A stretch of 64,000 bases of DNA from Hohaiivirga sp031546825 (GCA_031546825.1 JAVBJU010000008.1:1-64000), one strand, 5' to 3'; counted from the first letter of the stretch, positions 34,608 through 43,940 are shown. Program-made: numbers and translations. The notes: a model not told the origin generated them from the sequence alone.

Positions 34608-36266
34608 ATGGCAAACTCTACCTCTTTGCCCATCAAGAGAATGTCCATAGGCGAGGCCGGGTCGGCCATCGTCTTCACGGCATTCGCACTCTTTTGTATT
34701 GTGATTGCTGCGGGGGCCTGGACCACTGCCTACGCTTTCCACGCCATTCTGTTCACTGTGGCGTCTGCGGCGAGCGTTTTTCTGATCGTCAATAATTATT
34801 ACAATCGCGGCGCGGAGCTGCCGCCTCTGATGGTTGGCGATAAGCCCAACTATAATATGGGGCCGGTCCGGTTTGCCACGATTGCGTCGCTGGTTTGGGG
34901 CATTGCCGGGTTCCTGGTGGGCGTCATCGTCGCTTTCCAGATGGCTTACCCGATCCTCAATCTTGATCTGCAATGGATTTCGTTCGGGCGTCTGCGCACG
35001 CTGCACACCTCGGCGGTGATTTTTGCCTTTGGCGGTAACGTCTTGCTGGCAACCTCGTTTTACGTGGTGCAGCGGACCTGTCGCGCCCGGCTGGCGGGTT
35101 ATATCACGCCCTGGTTCGTGATCCTCGGCTACAATTTCTTCATCGTCATCGCGGGCACCGGCTACCTTCTGGGCATCACCCAGGGCAAGGAATATGCCGA
35201 GCCCGAATGGTATGCCGATTTGTGGCTCACCGTGGTGTGGGTCGCCTATCTTCTGGTTTTCCTTGGCACGCTATGGCGCCGCAAGGAGCCGCATATCTAT
35301 GTTGCCAACTGGTTCTACCTTGCCTTCATCGTCACCATTGCGATGCTGCATCTGGGCAATAACGCCGCAATTCCTGTGTCGGTGTTCTCGCCAAAATCCT
35401 ACATCGTCTGGACCGGTGTGCAGGATGCGATGTTCCAGTGGTGGTACGGCCATAATGCGGTGGGCTTCTTCCTGACCGCTGGCTTCCTCGGCATCATGTA
35501 CTACTTCATTCCCAAGCGCGCCGAGCGTCCGGTCTACAGCTACAGGCTGTCGATCATCCACTTCTGGGCGCTGGTGTTCATGTATATCTGGGCTGGCCCG
35601 CACCATCTGCACTACACCGCGCTGCCCGATTGGGCGCAGACGCTCGGCATGACCTTCTCGGTGATGCTGTGGATGCCGTCATGGGGCGGCATGATCAACG
35701 GCCTGATGACGCTGTCGGGTGCATGGGACAAACTCAGGACCGATCCGGTGCTGCGTCTCATGGTGGTGTCGGTTGCCTTCTACGGCATGTCGACCTTTGA
35801 GGGTCCGCTGATGTCGATCAAGGCGGTGAATGCGCTGTCGCACTACACCGACTGGGGTATCGGCCACGTTCACTCAGGTGCTTTGGGTTGGGTTGCGTTC
35901 GTCTCGTTCGGCGCGATTTACTGCCTGGTTCCCTGGCTGTGGAACCGCAAGGAGCTTTATTCGCTCAAGCTCGTCAGCTGGCATTTCTGGATAGCGACGC
36001 TCGGCATCGTGCTTTACATCACCTCCATGTGGGTGGCGGGCATCATGCAGGGTCTGATGTGGCGCGCTTATACGCCGCTCGGCTTCCTCCAATATTCCAT
36101 CATCGAAGTGGTTGAGCGGCAGCATATCCTGTATCTCGTCCGTGCTTGCGGCGGTGTGCTGTTCCTGATTGGTGCACTCATCATGGCCTGGAATATCTTC
36201 AAGACGATCTCCTCCGCTGAGCAGGCGTCTCCGGCTCTCGAACCCGCCCGCGCGGCGGTTCGGTAA
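34608..36266 (+). CDS. ccoN: cbb3-type cytochrome c oxidase subunit I
   Basis: The 552-residue catalytic subunit of the high-affinity cbb3 oxidase, with about twelve to fourteen transmembrane helices. Ligand-bearing segments are visible: RTLHTSAVIFAFGG (low-spin heme b), WWYGHNAVGFFLTAG (CuB His and the nearby Tyr/His region), GPHHLHYTALPDW (the two CuB His) and LSHYTDWGIGHVHSGALGW (heme b3 and b His). A good Shine-Dalgarno GAGGAGG precedes the ATG. It heads ccoNOQP under the FNR box. The enzyme reduces oxygen to water and pumps protons under microaerobic conditions. Confidence 0.97.
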   Translation: MANSTSLPIKRMSIGEAGSAIVFTAFALFCIVIAAGAWTTAYAFHAILFTVASAASVFLIVNNYYNRGAELPPLMVGDKPNYNMGPVRFATIASLVWGIAGFLVGVIVAFQMAYPILNLDLQWISFGRLRTLHTSAVIFAFGGNVLLATSFYVVQRTCRARLAGYITPWFVILGYNFFIVIAGTGYLLGITQGKEYAEPEWYADLWLTVVWVAYLLVFLGTLWRRKEPHIYVANWFYLAFIVTIAMLHLGNNAAIPVSVFSPKSYIVWTGVQDAMFQWWYGHNAVGFFLTAGFLGIMYYFIPKRAERPVYSYRLSIIHFWALVFMYIWAGPHHLHYTALPDWAQTLGMTFSVMLWMPSWGGMINGLMTLSGAWDKLRTDPVLRLMVVSVAFYGMSTFEGPLMSIKAVNALSHYTDWGIGHVHSGALGWVAFVSFGAIYCLVPWLWNRKELYSLKLVSWHFWIATLGIVLYITSMWVAGIMQGLMWRAYTPLGFLQYSIIEVVERQHILYLVRACGGVLFLIGALIMAWNIFKTISSAEQASPALEPARAAVR

Positions 36267-36281
36267 AGGAAGGAAACGACC

Positions 36282-37019
36282 ATGTCCCTCTGGAACCGTC
36301 ATAAAATCTTCGAGACCAATTCGATCGTCCTTCTGATCGGCATCTTGGTCACGATCTCAATCGGCGCCATCGTCGAGATTGCACCGCAGTTCTACCTGCG
36401 TAGCACCATCGAAAAGGTGGATGGCATGCGGCCCTATACACCGCTGGAGCTTGCCGGTCGCGACATCTATGTGCGCGAAGGCTGCTACCAGTGCCACAGC
36501 CAGATGATCCGCTCACTGCGCGACGAAGTGGAGCGCTACGGCCATTACTCGCTCGCGGCCGAAAGCATGTACGACCATCCCTTCCAATGGGGGTCGAAGC
36601 GCACCGGGCCAGACCTGGCCCGTCTCGGCGGCAAGTATTCCGATAAGTGGCACGTCGATCATCTGAAGAACCCGCGTCAGGTTGTGCCGGCCTCCATCAT
36701 GCCGGGCTACCCGAGCCTGTTCACCACGGCGCTTGATTACAAGCATATCAAGGCCGCAATGAAGGTGCTCGCCATTGAAGGGACGCCCTACAACGACGAA
36801 ATGATCGCCAAGGCGGATGCCGATCTCGTCGCCCAGGCAAGTGTTGACGATGCCGGTGTTGATGGCCTGGTCGCGCGTTATCCGCGTTCCATTGCCCGCA
36901 AATACACCAACAGCACCGCCGGCCAGCCGAGCGAAGCCGATGCGCTCATCGCGTATCTGCAGATGCTTGGCACCTTGGTTGACTTCAAAATCTACAACGA
37001 TAAAGCCAACATTCGATAG
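36282..37019 (+). CDS. ccoO: cbb3-type cytochrome c oxidase subunit II (monoheme cytochrome c)
   Basis: A 245-residue membrane-anchored cytochrome c: one N-terminal transmembrane helix (about residues 15-36), then the heme c site CYQCHSQM (Cys68, Cys71, His72). Axial Met candidates lie in SIMPGYPSLF. Conserved features such as RTGPDLARLGGKYSD are typical of CcoO. It passes electrons from CcoP to CcoN on the periplasmic side. It starts 15 bases after ccoN with GGAAGGA upstream. Confidence 0.97.
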   Translation: MSLWNRHKIFETNSIVLLIGILVTISIGAIVEIAPQFYLRSTIEKVDGMRPYTPLELAGRDIYVREGCYQCHSQMIRSLRDEVERYGHYSLAAESMYDHPFQWGSKRTGPDLARLGGKYSDKWHVDHLKNPRQVVPASIMPGYPSLFTTALDYKHIKAAMKVLAIEGTPYNDEMIAKADADLVAQASVDDAGVDGLVARYPRSIARKYTNSTAGQPSEADALIAYLQMLGTLVDFKIYNDKANIR

Positions 37020-37029
37020 GAGGGGAGCA

Positions 37030-37185
37030 ATGCCTGAAACTTACGCCTTTCTCGCCTCTTTCGCACAAACTTTCGGAATGGTGGCGTTCTTGGTCGGGTT
37101 CACGGTGACGGTTATCTACGCCTTGAACCCCAAGAGAAAGAAGCAATTCGACGCCGCGGCCAACATGCCGCTTCAGGAGGACTGA
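37030..37185 (+). CDS. ccoQ: cbb3-type cytochrome oxidase small subunit CcoQ
   Basis: A 51-residue single-span membrane protein (MPETYAFLASFAQTFGMVAF..., ending MPLQED). One transmembrane helix (about 8-30) is followed by a basic NPKRKKQFD stretch, the hallmark of CcoQ, which stabilises the oxidase complex. AGGGGAG lies just upstream of the ATG. It lies 10 bases after ccoO and 2 bases before ccoP. Confidence 0.93.
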   Translation: MPETYAFLASFAQTFGMVAFLVGFTVTVIYALNPKRKKQFDAAANMPLQED

Positions 37186-37187
37186 TC

Positions 37188-38123
37188 ATGGCTGAGCACG
37201 AAGAACCCAGGATCGACTCCGTGACCGGAATGTCCACCACCGGGCATAGCTGGGACGGCATCGAGGAACTCAATTATCCCCTGCCGCGTTGGTGGCTCTA
37301 CCTGTTCTATATCACCATCGTCTGGTCGATTGGTTACTGGGTGGTCTATCCCGCCTGGCCCATGGTGCAGAACTACACCGTTGGTGTGTTCGGCTGGCAT
37401 TCCCGCTCCGCCGTGCAGGAAGACCTCGCGGATCTGAAAGCCCTGCGTGGACCAATGACCCAAAAGCTGGCCGAAACGCCGCTCGACAAGGTCATCGGCG
37501 ATTACCAGAAGGGCCAGAACCAGGACGTCTATAACTTCGCCGTTGCGATGGGTAAGGTGGCTTTTGCCGACAATTGCGCGCCCTGCCACGGCTCCGGCGG
37601 TCAAGGGGCGGTTGGTTATCCGAACCTCAATGACGACGTGTGGCTGTGGGGCGGTACGCCCGAAGAAATCCACGCCACCATCCGTCACGGCGTGCGCTCC
37701 ACCAGCCCCGAAACGCACATGGGCACCATGACCGCGTTCGGCAAGGATGGCCTGCTGACCGCCGAGCAGATTTCGCAAGTGGCCGATTTCGTCCGCTCAA
37801 AGAACAATCTGCCGGTCGGGCCGAAGGCCAATCTCGCTGCGGGCAAGCAGGTTTTCGATGAAAACTGCGTGGTTTGCCACGGTGAACAGGGCCAGGGCAT
37901 GAAGGAGCTGGGCACGCCCAACCTTCTGCCGCTGATGATCAATGGCAAGCCTGCTCCCAAGGTGTGGCTCTACAATTCCAGCAAGGAGCAAATTGTTGAG
38001 GCCGCCACCAATGGGCTCGGCAACGTGATGCCGACTTGGCAGGGCCGTCTCGACGATGCCACCATCAAGGCGCTCGCCGTCTATGTGGTTAATCTGGGCG
38101 GTACGGGCCTCATGAAAAAGTGA
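37188..38123 (+). CDS. ccoP: cbb3-type cytochrome c oxidase subunit III (diheme cytochrome c)
   Basis: A 311-residue protein with an N-terminal cytosolic stretch containing YPLPRWWLYLFYITI, a transmembrane helix (about 36-58) and two cytochrome c domains with heme sites CAPCH (Cys130, Cys133, His134) and CVVCH (Cys227, Cys230, His231). Met ligands are likely in MGTMTAFG and VMPTWQG. It accepts electrons from soluble or membrane cytochromes c and hands them to CcoO. It is the last structural gene of ccoNOQP, followed by a strong terminator. Confidence 0.97.
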   Translation: MAEHEEPRIDSVTGMSTTGHSWDGIEELNYPLPRWWLYLFYITIVWSIGYWVVYPAWPMVQNYTVGVFGWHSRSAVQEDLADLKALRGPMTQKLAETPLDKVIGDYQKGQNQDVYNFAVAMGKVAFADNCAPCHGSGGQGAVGYPNLNDDVWLWGGTPEEIHATIRHGVRSTSPETHMGTMTAFGKDGLLTAEQISQVADFVRSKNNLPVGPKANLAAGKQVFDENCVVCHGEQGQGMKELGTPNLLPLMINGKPAPKVWLYNSSKEQIVEAATNGLGNVMPTWQGRLDDATIKALAVYVVNLGGTGLMKK

Positions 38124-38142
38124 TGCCAGAATGAACGTGAAG

Positions 38143-38177
38143 AAGCCGCAGACGGTTCGCCCCTGCGGCTTTTTTAT
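38143..38177 (+). terminator. Rho-independent terminator after ccoNOQP
   Basis: AAGCCGCAG (38143-38151) pairs with CTGCGGCTT (38163-38171) around an 11-base loop and is followed by a run of T. It separates ccoNOQP from ccoGHIS, so the assembly genes probably have their own promoter (38178-38294) or depend on read-through. Confidence 0.88.
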
Positions 38178-38294
38178 TGTAATGATTCCAGAATAGGTGC
38201 AGTTATTTTGTAACGCATAGCGGGTCAACGCCACCTGACTGCATCACGGTTTGGGTGGAGTGCCGCTCCGGGCATTGGAAGGCAGGAAATCGCG

Positions 38295-39767
38295 ATGACT
38301 GATGCTTCGACCATCGGCCCGCTTCCGGGCGATGCCTCTGAACCGCCTCTCTATGCGGCGCGCAAGAAGATCTATCCGATTGCGGTCAAAGGCCGGTTCC
38401 GTACCATCAAATGGGCGATCCTGATCCTCACGCTTGGCGTCTATTATTTCCTGCCTTTTGTACGGTGGACCCGTGGCCCGGACGCGCCGACACAGGCGGT
38501 GCTGCTCGATATCGCCCATGAGCGGTTCTATTTCTTCGGCATCGAAATATGGCCACAAGAGGTCTATTATTTCACCGGCATTCTGGTGCTGGCATCCTTC
38601 ATTCTGTTCCTTATGAATGCGGTCGCCGGGCGGGTGTGGTGCGGCTATCTCTGCCCCCAAACGGTGTGGACCGACCTGTTCTATGCGGTCGAGCGCCGCA
38701 TCGAGGGTGATAAGCGCACCCGTGAACGCCGCATCAAGGAAGGTCGTCGCTTAGAGGCCTTTTCGCTGCTCATCCTCAAGCACTGGATCTGGCTGATGAT
38801 CGCCTGGTGGACGGGCGGGGCCTGGGTGCTGTATTTCGCCGACGCGCCAACGCTGGTCGGTCAGCTCGTCACCTTTAGCGCGCCATGGACGGCGTATATC
38901 TGGATTGGCATTCTTACCGCGACCACCTATGCGCTGGCAGGCTTCATGCGCGAGCAGGTGTGCATCTATATGTGCCCGTGGCCGCGTATCCAGGCGGCGC
39001 TCACCGATGAATATGCCCTCAACGTCACCTATGAAATTGATCGCGGCGAACCGCGGGGCCACGCCAAGAAGAACGATGCGTTGCGTAAGCAGGGACAACC
39101 GGCAGGGGATTGTGTCGATTGCGAGCAATGCATCGCGGTCTGTCCGACCGGCGTCGATATTCGCCAAGGTCTGCAACTTGGCTGCATCCAGTGCGGGTTG
39201 TGCATCGATGCCTGCAACAACGTGATGGAAAAAATCGGTCGCCCGCGCAATCTCATTTTTTATGACACCGACATCAACATCAAGCTGCGTGAAGAGGGCA
39301 AACAGCCGATCAAGCCGCGGATATTCCGTCCGCGCACGGTGCTCTATGCGTTGCTTATCTCGGTGGTTGCCGCGGCGATGCTCTATTCGCTGCTCAATCG
39401 CCAGACGGAAATTTTCTCGGTGCTGCACGACCGCAACCCCGTTTCCGTGCGCATGTCAGATGGCAGCGTCCGCAACGCCTATACCGTGCGCCTTGGCAAC
39501 AAGAGTCATGACGCCCGCACCTTCACCCTGAGCGTGATGGGCCTTGATAACGCGACGCTTGAGGTGGTCAATCGCTTCGAGGCCAACAAGGCTGGAGTTC
39601 CCGAGGTCACGGTTGGGCCGGACCAGACGCTGGAAGTTCGAGTGTTGGTCACCGTCCACGAAAATGCGCCCGCCATGAAGGAAATCATCTTCACCATCAC
39701 CGACATTGTCGAGCCCGCCAATAACGTAAAAGTGAGAGACCATTTCTTCGATGAGAATCGCCGCTGA
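38295..39767 (+). CDS. ccoG: Cytochrome c oxidase accessory protein CcoG (FixG), membrane ferredoxin
   Basis: A 490-residue membrane protein with several N-terminal transmembrane helices (residues 35-215) and two 4Fe-4S motifs: CVDCEQCIAVCPTG and CIQCGLCIDACNNVM (about 274-313). An additional CGYLCPQTVW lies in the membrane part. The C-terminal 130 residues form the Ig-like IG-CcoG domain after another transmembrane helix (RPRTVLYALLISVV). CcoG helps mature the cbb3 oxidase, probably by reducing Cu(II) for CuB insertion. It is the first gene of ccoGHIS. Confidence 0.95.
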   Translation: MTDASTIGPLPGDASEPPLYAARKKIYPIAVKGRFRTIKWAILILTLGVYYFLPFVRWTRGPDAPTQAVLLDIAHERFYFFGIEIWPQEVYYFTGILVLASFILFLMNAVAGRVWCGYLCPQTVWTDLFYAVERRIEGDKRTRERRIKEGRRLEAFSLLILKHWIWLMIAWWTGGAWVLYFADAPTLVGQLVTFSAPWTAYIWIGILTATTYALAGFMREQVCIYMCPWPRIQAALTDEYALNVTYEIDRGEPRGHAKKNDALRKQGQPAGDCVDCEQCIAVCPTGVDIRQGLQLGCIQCGLCIDACNNVMEKIGRPRNLIFYDTDINIKLREEGKQPIKPRIFRPRTVLYALLISVVAAAMLYSLLNRQTEIFSVLHDRNPVSVRMSDGSVRNAYTVRLGNKSHDARTFTLSVMGLDNATLEVVNRFEANKAGVPEVTVGPDQTLEVRVLVTVHENAPAMKEIIFTITDIVEPANNVKVRDHFFDENRR

Positions 39768-39838
39768 AGCCGAAGCGCTCTATAGTGCAGCGACGTTTTG
39801 ACGTAAAAACCCATAAATCGGACGGGAAGAGAAATAGA

Positions 39839-40342
39839 ATGCCTGGCATGGAAGACACAACGGGGTTCAGACTGAACGGCTGGCATGTTCTCTCGATTTT
39901 GGTCGGCGTATTCGGCATTGTCATGGCGGTTAATTTCTACATGGTTCATGTGGCGCTGACGACCATGAGCGGCATCGACACCCGCAATGCTTACCAGCGC
40001 GGCCTGGAATACGGCAAAGATGTCACCGGGGCTCAGGAACAGGACAAGCTGCAATGGGTTGTCGATATCACCGTGCGCCCCGGCCCAGGCCCCGACCGTG
40101 CCGTGACGGTTTCTGCGCTTGATAAGGACAAGCACCCGGTAGCTGGCCTCAAAGCCAAGCTCTCCCTCGTCAATCCGTCCGATGCCCGCAAGGATCAATC
40201 AGTGGTGCTCAGTGAAGAGGGCCCCGGCATCTTCACCGGAGCCTTCAAGGCGGAAGGCGGCAGGTGGTTTCTGCAGTTGATGCTTGATGACCCGAGCGGC
40301 ACGATGCGGTTCCGTTCCAGAAATACCGTGACATTGCAATAA
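39839..40342 (+). CDS. ccoH: FixH family cbb3 oxidase assembly protein
   Basis: A 167-residue protein with one N-terminal transmembrane helix (about 14-38: LNGWHVLSILVGVFGIVMAV) and a periplasmic domain with NAYQRGLEYGKDV and a FixH-like GIFTGAFKAEGGRWFLQL ending. FixH/CcoH is needed for cbb3 oxidase assembly and contacts CcoP. The ATG at 39839 is chosen (GGGAAGAGAA upstream). It lies between ccoG and ccoI, six bases before the latter. Confidence 0.92.
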   Translation: MPGMEDTTGFRLNGWHVLSILVGVFGIVMAVNFYMVHVALTTMSGIDTRNAYQRGLEYGKDVTGAQEQDKLQWVVDITVRPGPGPDRAVTVSALDKDKHPVAGLKAKLSLVNPSDARKDQSVVLSEEGPGIFTGAFKAEGGRWFLQLMLDDPSGTMRFRSRNTVTLQ

Positions 40343-40348
40343 ACCGCC

Positions 40349-42604
40349 ATGGCTGATGCGATAGACCTCTCGCTGTTTGTCCGGCACCGCGAGGACGGTG
40401 CCGCCTTTGTGGAATTGGCCGTCGACGGGATCACACAACCCGACGCCATCCAGAAAATCGAAGGCGCTCTCGAACAAATCCATGGCGTGATAGAAGCACG
40501 GCTCAATTACACCAATCATCGCGTCAAAATTTCCTGGCGGGACCTCAGTCTCTCCCCCGCCGTTTTCCTTGATACGCTCAAGGCACAGGGTTTCCGGGCC
40601 TATCCGCATATTCCCCGCTCCGAAGAGGAAGCGGAAGTGCGCAAGGAGAAATGGCTGCTGCGCTGCCTGGGCATCGCGGGCTTTGCCTCGATGAACATCA
40701 TGCTGCTGTCGGTTGCGGTGTGGGCAGGCAACAGCTCCGGCATGGACACGGAGACGCGCGACCTGTTCCATTGGCTCTCCGCCCTCATTGCCCTGCCGGT
40801 GGTAGCCTATGCCGGGCAGCCGTTTTTTGGCAGCGCCTTCGCCGCCTTGCGTGAGCGGCGGCTCAACATGGATGTGCCGATTGTCGTCGGGATCATGCTG
40901 GCGCTTGTCATGTCGGTTTATGAGACCCTCAATCACGCCCGCAACGCCTATTTCGATTCCGGCGTGATGCTGTTGTTTTTCCTACTGTGCGGCCGGTGTC
41001 TCGATCAGGCCATGCGGCGTAAAACCCGTGCGGTGGCGGGCAATCTTGCAGCCCTGAAATCAGAGACTGCCCATCGCCTCCTCGCGGATGGCACGGCGGT
41101 GCTGGTGCCGGTTGCGGCACTGAGCCCGCAAGACCGCATTCTGGTGCGGCCGGGTGATCGGGTTGCGGTGGACGGCGTCATTGAGAGCGGCGCGTCTCAG
41201 GTCGATGACAGCATGGTCACCGGCGAGACATTGCCGCGCGCCGTTTCCCCTGGCGCAATTATTTATGCGGGCAGCCTCAACTGTGGTGCGGCGTTGACGG
41301 TTCGGGCAACTGCCATCGGCGAGGATACCTTGCTCGATGAAATCGAGCGTCTTCTGGAGAAAGCTGCGGGCGCCAAATCGCGCTATGTACAACTGGCCGA
41401 TCGGGTTGGTGCGGCCTATGCGCCAATCATCCACGTTGCTGCGGCGGCCACCTTCGGCGTGTGGATGCTGATGGGTGCCGGTTTCCATGATGCCATTCTG
41501 ACAGCGGTGGCTGTTCTCATCATCACCTGCCCTTGTGCGCTGGCGCTGGCGGTGCCGGTGGTGCAGGTGGTGAGCTCGGGTGCGCTGTTCGAGGCCGGTA
41601 TTCTGCTCAATTCGGGAGATGCCATTGAACGCCTCGCCCGTGTCGATACCATCATCTTCGACAAGACCGGCACCTTGACACTCCCAGAGCCACGCATCGC
41701 CAATCGCGCCGAGATTGCGCCGGACCTCATCGAGATGGCAGCGCGGCTCGCCCTGTCCAGCCGCCATCCTCTGGCGCAGGCCGTTGCTGCCGATGCGGTG
41801 AGCCATGTGCCTTATGAGGGTGTCGAAGAGGCTCCGGGTGAGGGTGTGCGGGCCATTATTGACGGCGTGGAGGCCCGACTCGGCAGTTTGGCATTCTGTG
41901 GTGTCGCGCCTGACGCGGTGCTGCCAGAGGTCCAGCAGGGTGCATCGCTCGTTGCGGTTGCTGTGGGGGCACGCAAGGCGGTGCTCGTCATCAGGCAGGC
42001 TCTGCGCCCGGATGCGATGCTCACAATCACGCGGTTACGGCAGCAAGGCTTCAACGATATCCGCATTCTGTCGGGAGATCGCGCCGAGGCGGTTCGCTCG
42101 ATTGCCGAAGCGCTATCCATCGACACATGGCAGGCAGGCATGACACCTGCCGGAAAAATCGAAGCCATCCGGAACCTTCAGCAAGGGGGGGGCCATGTGC
42201 TGATGGTTGGCGACGGCATCAATGATGCCCCAGCACTCGCCGCCGCCGAGGTTTCCATCTCGCCGATCACCGCTGCCAATCTCGCGCAGGCGCAAGCCGA
42301 CGCGGTTTTTCTCGGCGAGCGGCTTCAGCCGGTTTGTGACGCTCTCGTCGCTGCGCGGAAGGCGCGGCGGTTGATGCGTCAGAATATCGGCTTTGCCATC
42401 CTCTACAATCTCGCAGCAGTGCCGCTTGCCTTCCTGGGTTATGTGACACCATTGATTGCGGCGCTTGCCATGTCCGGCTCTTCCCTTGTCGTGACCCTCA
42501 ATGGTTTGCGGGCACGCTCCCGTCGAGCATCGGACGATAACGGATCGCCAAAACCCACAAATGGCGTTAAATTCGCAGGTGTTGCCATGGGAGATGCGCC
42601 ATGA
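40349..42604 (+). CDS. ccoI: Copper-translocating P-type ATPase CcoI (FixI)
   Basis: A 751-residue P1B-type ATPase supplying copper for the cbb3 oxidase. Order: HMA-like domain (about 15-80), transmembrane helices, actuator with SMVTGETLPRAV, metal channel CPC in ITCPCALALAVP, phosphorylation site DKTGTLTLPEP, and hinge GDGINDAPALAAAEV. The N-terminal HMA domain lacks the usual GxxCxxC; the expected loop reads VDGITQPDAIQKIE. It starts just after ccoH, and its TGA overlaps the ccoS ATG. The CPC motif and catalytic residues are intact, so transport should work even if the regulatory N-domain cannot bind metal. Confidence 0.95.
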   Translation: MADAIDLSLFVRHREDGAAFVELAVDGITQPDAIQKIEGALEQIHGVIEARLNYTNHRVKISWRDLSLSPAVFLDTLKAQGFRAYPHIPRSEEEAEVRKEKWLLRCLGIAGFASMNIMLLSVAVWAGNSSGMDTETRDLFHWLSALIALPVVAYAGQPFFGSAFAALRERRLNMDVPIVVGIMLALVMSVYETLNHARNAYFDSGVMLLFFLLCGRCLDQAMRRKTRAVAGNLAALKSETAHRLLADGTAVLVPVAALSPQDRILVRPGDRVAVDGVIESGASQVDDSMVTGETLPRAVSPGAIIYAGSLNCGAALTVRATAIGEDTLLDEIERLLEKAAGAKSRYVQLADRVGAAYAPIIHVAAAATFGVWMLMGAGFHDAILTAVAVLIITCPCALALAVPVVQVVSSGALFEAGILLNSGDAIERLARVDTIIFDKTGTLTLPEPRIANRAEIAPDLIEMAARLALSSRHPLAQAVAADAVSHVPYEGVEEAPGEGVRAIIDGVEARLGSLAFCGVAPDAVLPEVQQGASLVAVAVGARKAVLVIRQALRPDAMLTITRLRQQGFNDIRILSGDRAEAVRSIAEALSIDTWQAGMTPAGKIEAIRNLQQGGGHVLMVGDGINDAPALAAAEVSISPITAANLAQAQADAVFLGERLQPVCDALVAARKARRLMRQNIGFAILYNLAAVPLAFLGYVTPLIAALAMSGSSLVVTLNGLRARSRRASDDNGSPKPTNGVKFAGVAMGDAP

Positions 42605-42774
42605 ATGTTCTGATTTATCTCATCCCGATGGCGCTCATGCTGGGGCTCGGCGCTCTGGTTGTCTTCCTGTGGTGCCTTAAAAGCGGCCAGCACGATGACT
42701 TGAAAGGCGCGGCCATTCGCATCCTCAATGATGATGATCTGCCGCCCGACCAGCGTTCTCCGAAAAGCCCCTGA
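42601..42774 (+). CDS. ccoS: cbb3 oxidase maturation protein CcoS
   Basis: A 57-residue single-span membrane protein, MNVLIYLIPMALMLGLGAL..., with the CcoS pattern: N-terminal helix (3-25), then WCLKSGQHDDLKGAA and a DDD-rich tail (ILNDDDLPPD). It is needed for cofactor insertion into cbb3 oxidase. The ATG overlaps the ccoI stop (ATGA at 42601). Confidence 0.92.
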   Translation: MNVLIYLIPMALMLGLGALVVFLWCLKSGQHDDLKGAAIRILNDDDLPPDQRSPKSP

Positions 42775-42810
42775 CAGGAGATTTTCGCTATTTCACAGGA
42801 TGCACGCAGC

Positions 42811-43935
42811 ATGGATGAGGCACCCGGTCTCCAGGAGCGGCGTTCGCGCCCCGGAAGGCTTGCATGCTTGTGCGACGGCATAGACGCGCCCGAAGACGAT
42901 AGCGGTCGTCGCACCAGCAGCATCGGCCTGCTTGCGGCGGGCTTCGCCTGTGCTGTGCTGTCTCAGATCATTACCCTTGGCATGTTGCCGCAAATCGGCA
43001 TCCAATATGCGCCCATGGGCTTTGCCACCCTGCCATTTGCTGCTTTCTTCGTCGGCGCGACCGTGGCCTCGCTTCCCGCCTCGTTCCTGCTCGATGGCTT
43101 CGGCCGCCGGGCGGCTTTCGCACTCGGCGCGAGCCTCGGCATTGCCGGTGGTGTCATCCTCGCTTGGGGGCTGATGCATGGGGCTTTCCAAGCCATCGTG
43201 CTCGGTGCGTTCTGGCTTGGAATTGCCAACGGCTTTGGCCTGTTCTATCGCCACGCCGCCGCAGGTCTGGGCGCATCGGGGCGGCGCAACGCCGTGGCGA
43301 TCTTGTTTGGGGCAGGCGCGGTTGCCGGGCTCATCGCGCCAACGCTGACGGCCTATGCCGAAAGTGTGTCCACTGCCGTCTTCGTCGGCTCGGCGGTGCT
43401 GGCGGCACTTTCGCATGTGGGGGCATTGGCGCTGGCGCTGGTCCTGCCAGGCCGGCGGGTTCTCGCCATACTGACGCCGGCCGATCTTGCCTGGAAAAAG
43501 CTGATTGTTCCGACGCTTCTCGGTGCCGCTGCCTGGTTCCTGATGACCATGCTGATGGGGGCAACACCCATCGCCATGCTCGGGTGCGGCATTGCCGGAA
43601 CTGCGGTGACGGGGGTCATCGCTTGGCACGTGCTGGCCATGTATGTGCCCGCGCTGGCGGTGCCGCGTCTGCCGTCTACCATATCGGCACCCGGCCTGAT
43701 GATTGTCGGGCTCGCCGGGCTGCTGCTGGCGGCTCTCTGCTTTGCGTTCAGCCAGACGGTTCTGCTGTTCACGCTCACCATGATCTGCCTCGGCATTGGC
43801 TGGTCGCTGTCGATTGTCGCCACGACGCTCCTCATGCACGACGCGGGCACGCCCTCCATGGTGCAACTCGCCCTGCATGACAGCCTGCTGCTCACCGGCG
43901 CCATTGGCGGGGCGCTTATGGCGGGCTGGATTTAA
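42811..43935 (+). CDS. MFS-type membrane transporter linked to ccoS
   Basis: A 374-residue protein with a 40-residue polar N-terminus followed by about ten to twelve hydrophobic helices. MFS-like features include DGFGRRAAFALGASLGIAGG (motif A-like, after helix 2) and weak internal duplication. The subfamily is not recognised and the substrate is unknown. It lies 36 bases after ccoS on the same strand and ends at a strong terminator, so it is probably co-transcribed with ccoGHIS. That suggests, without proof, a role in copper, heme or electron-acceptor supply at low oxygen. Confidence 0.78.
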   Translation: MDEAPGLQERRSRPGRLACLCDGIDAPEDDSGRRTSSIGLLAAGFACAVLSQIITLGMLPQIGIQYAPMGFATLPFAAFFVGATVASLPASFLLDGFGRRAAFALGASLGIAGGVILAWGLMHGAFQAIVLGAFWLGIANGFGLFYRHAAAGLGASGRRNAVAILFGAGAVAGLIAPTLTAYAESVSTAVFVGSAVLAALSHVGALALALVLPGRRVLAILTPADLAWKKLIVPTLLGAAAWFLMTMLMGATPIAMLGCGIAGTAVTGVIAWHVLAMYVPALAVPRLPSTISAPGLMIVGLAGLLLAALCFAFSQTVLLFTLTMICLGIGWSLSIVATTLLMHDAGTPSMVQLALHDSLLLTGAIGGALMAGWI

Positions 43936-43940
43936 CCATA

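Noticed and set aside
42793..43878. 361-codon minus-strand frame over the MFS gene
   Set aside because: Antisense shadow rich in Arg/Gly/His typical of the opposite strand of GC-rich coding DNA; the plus-strand frame has clear membrane helices.
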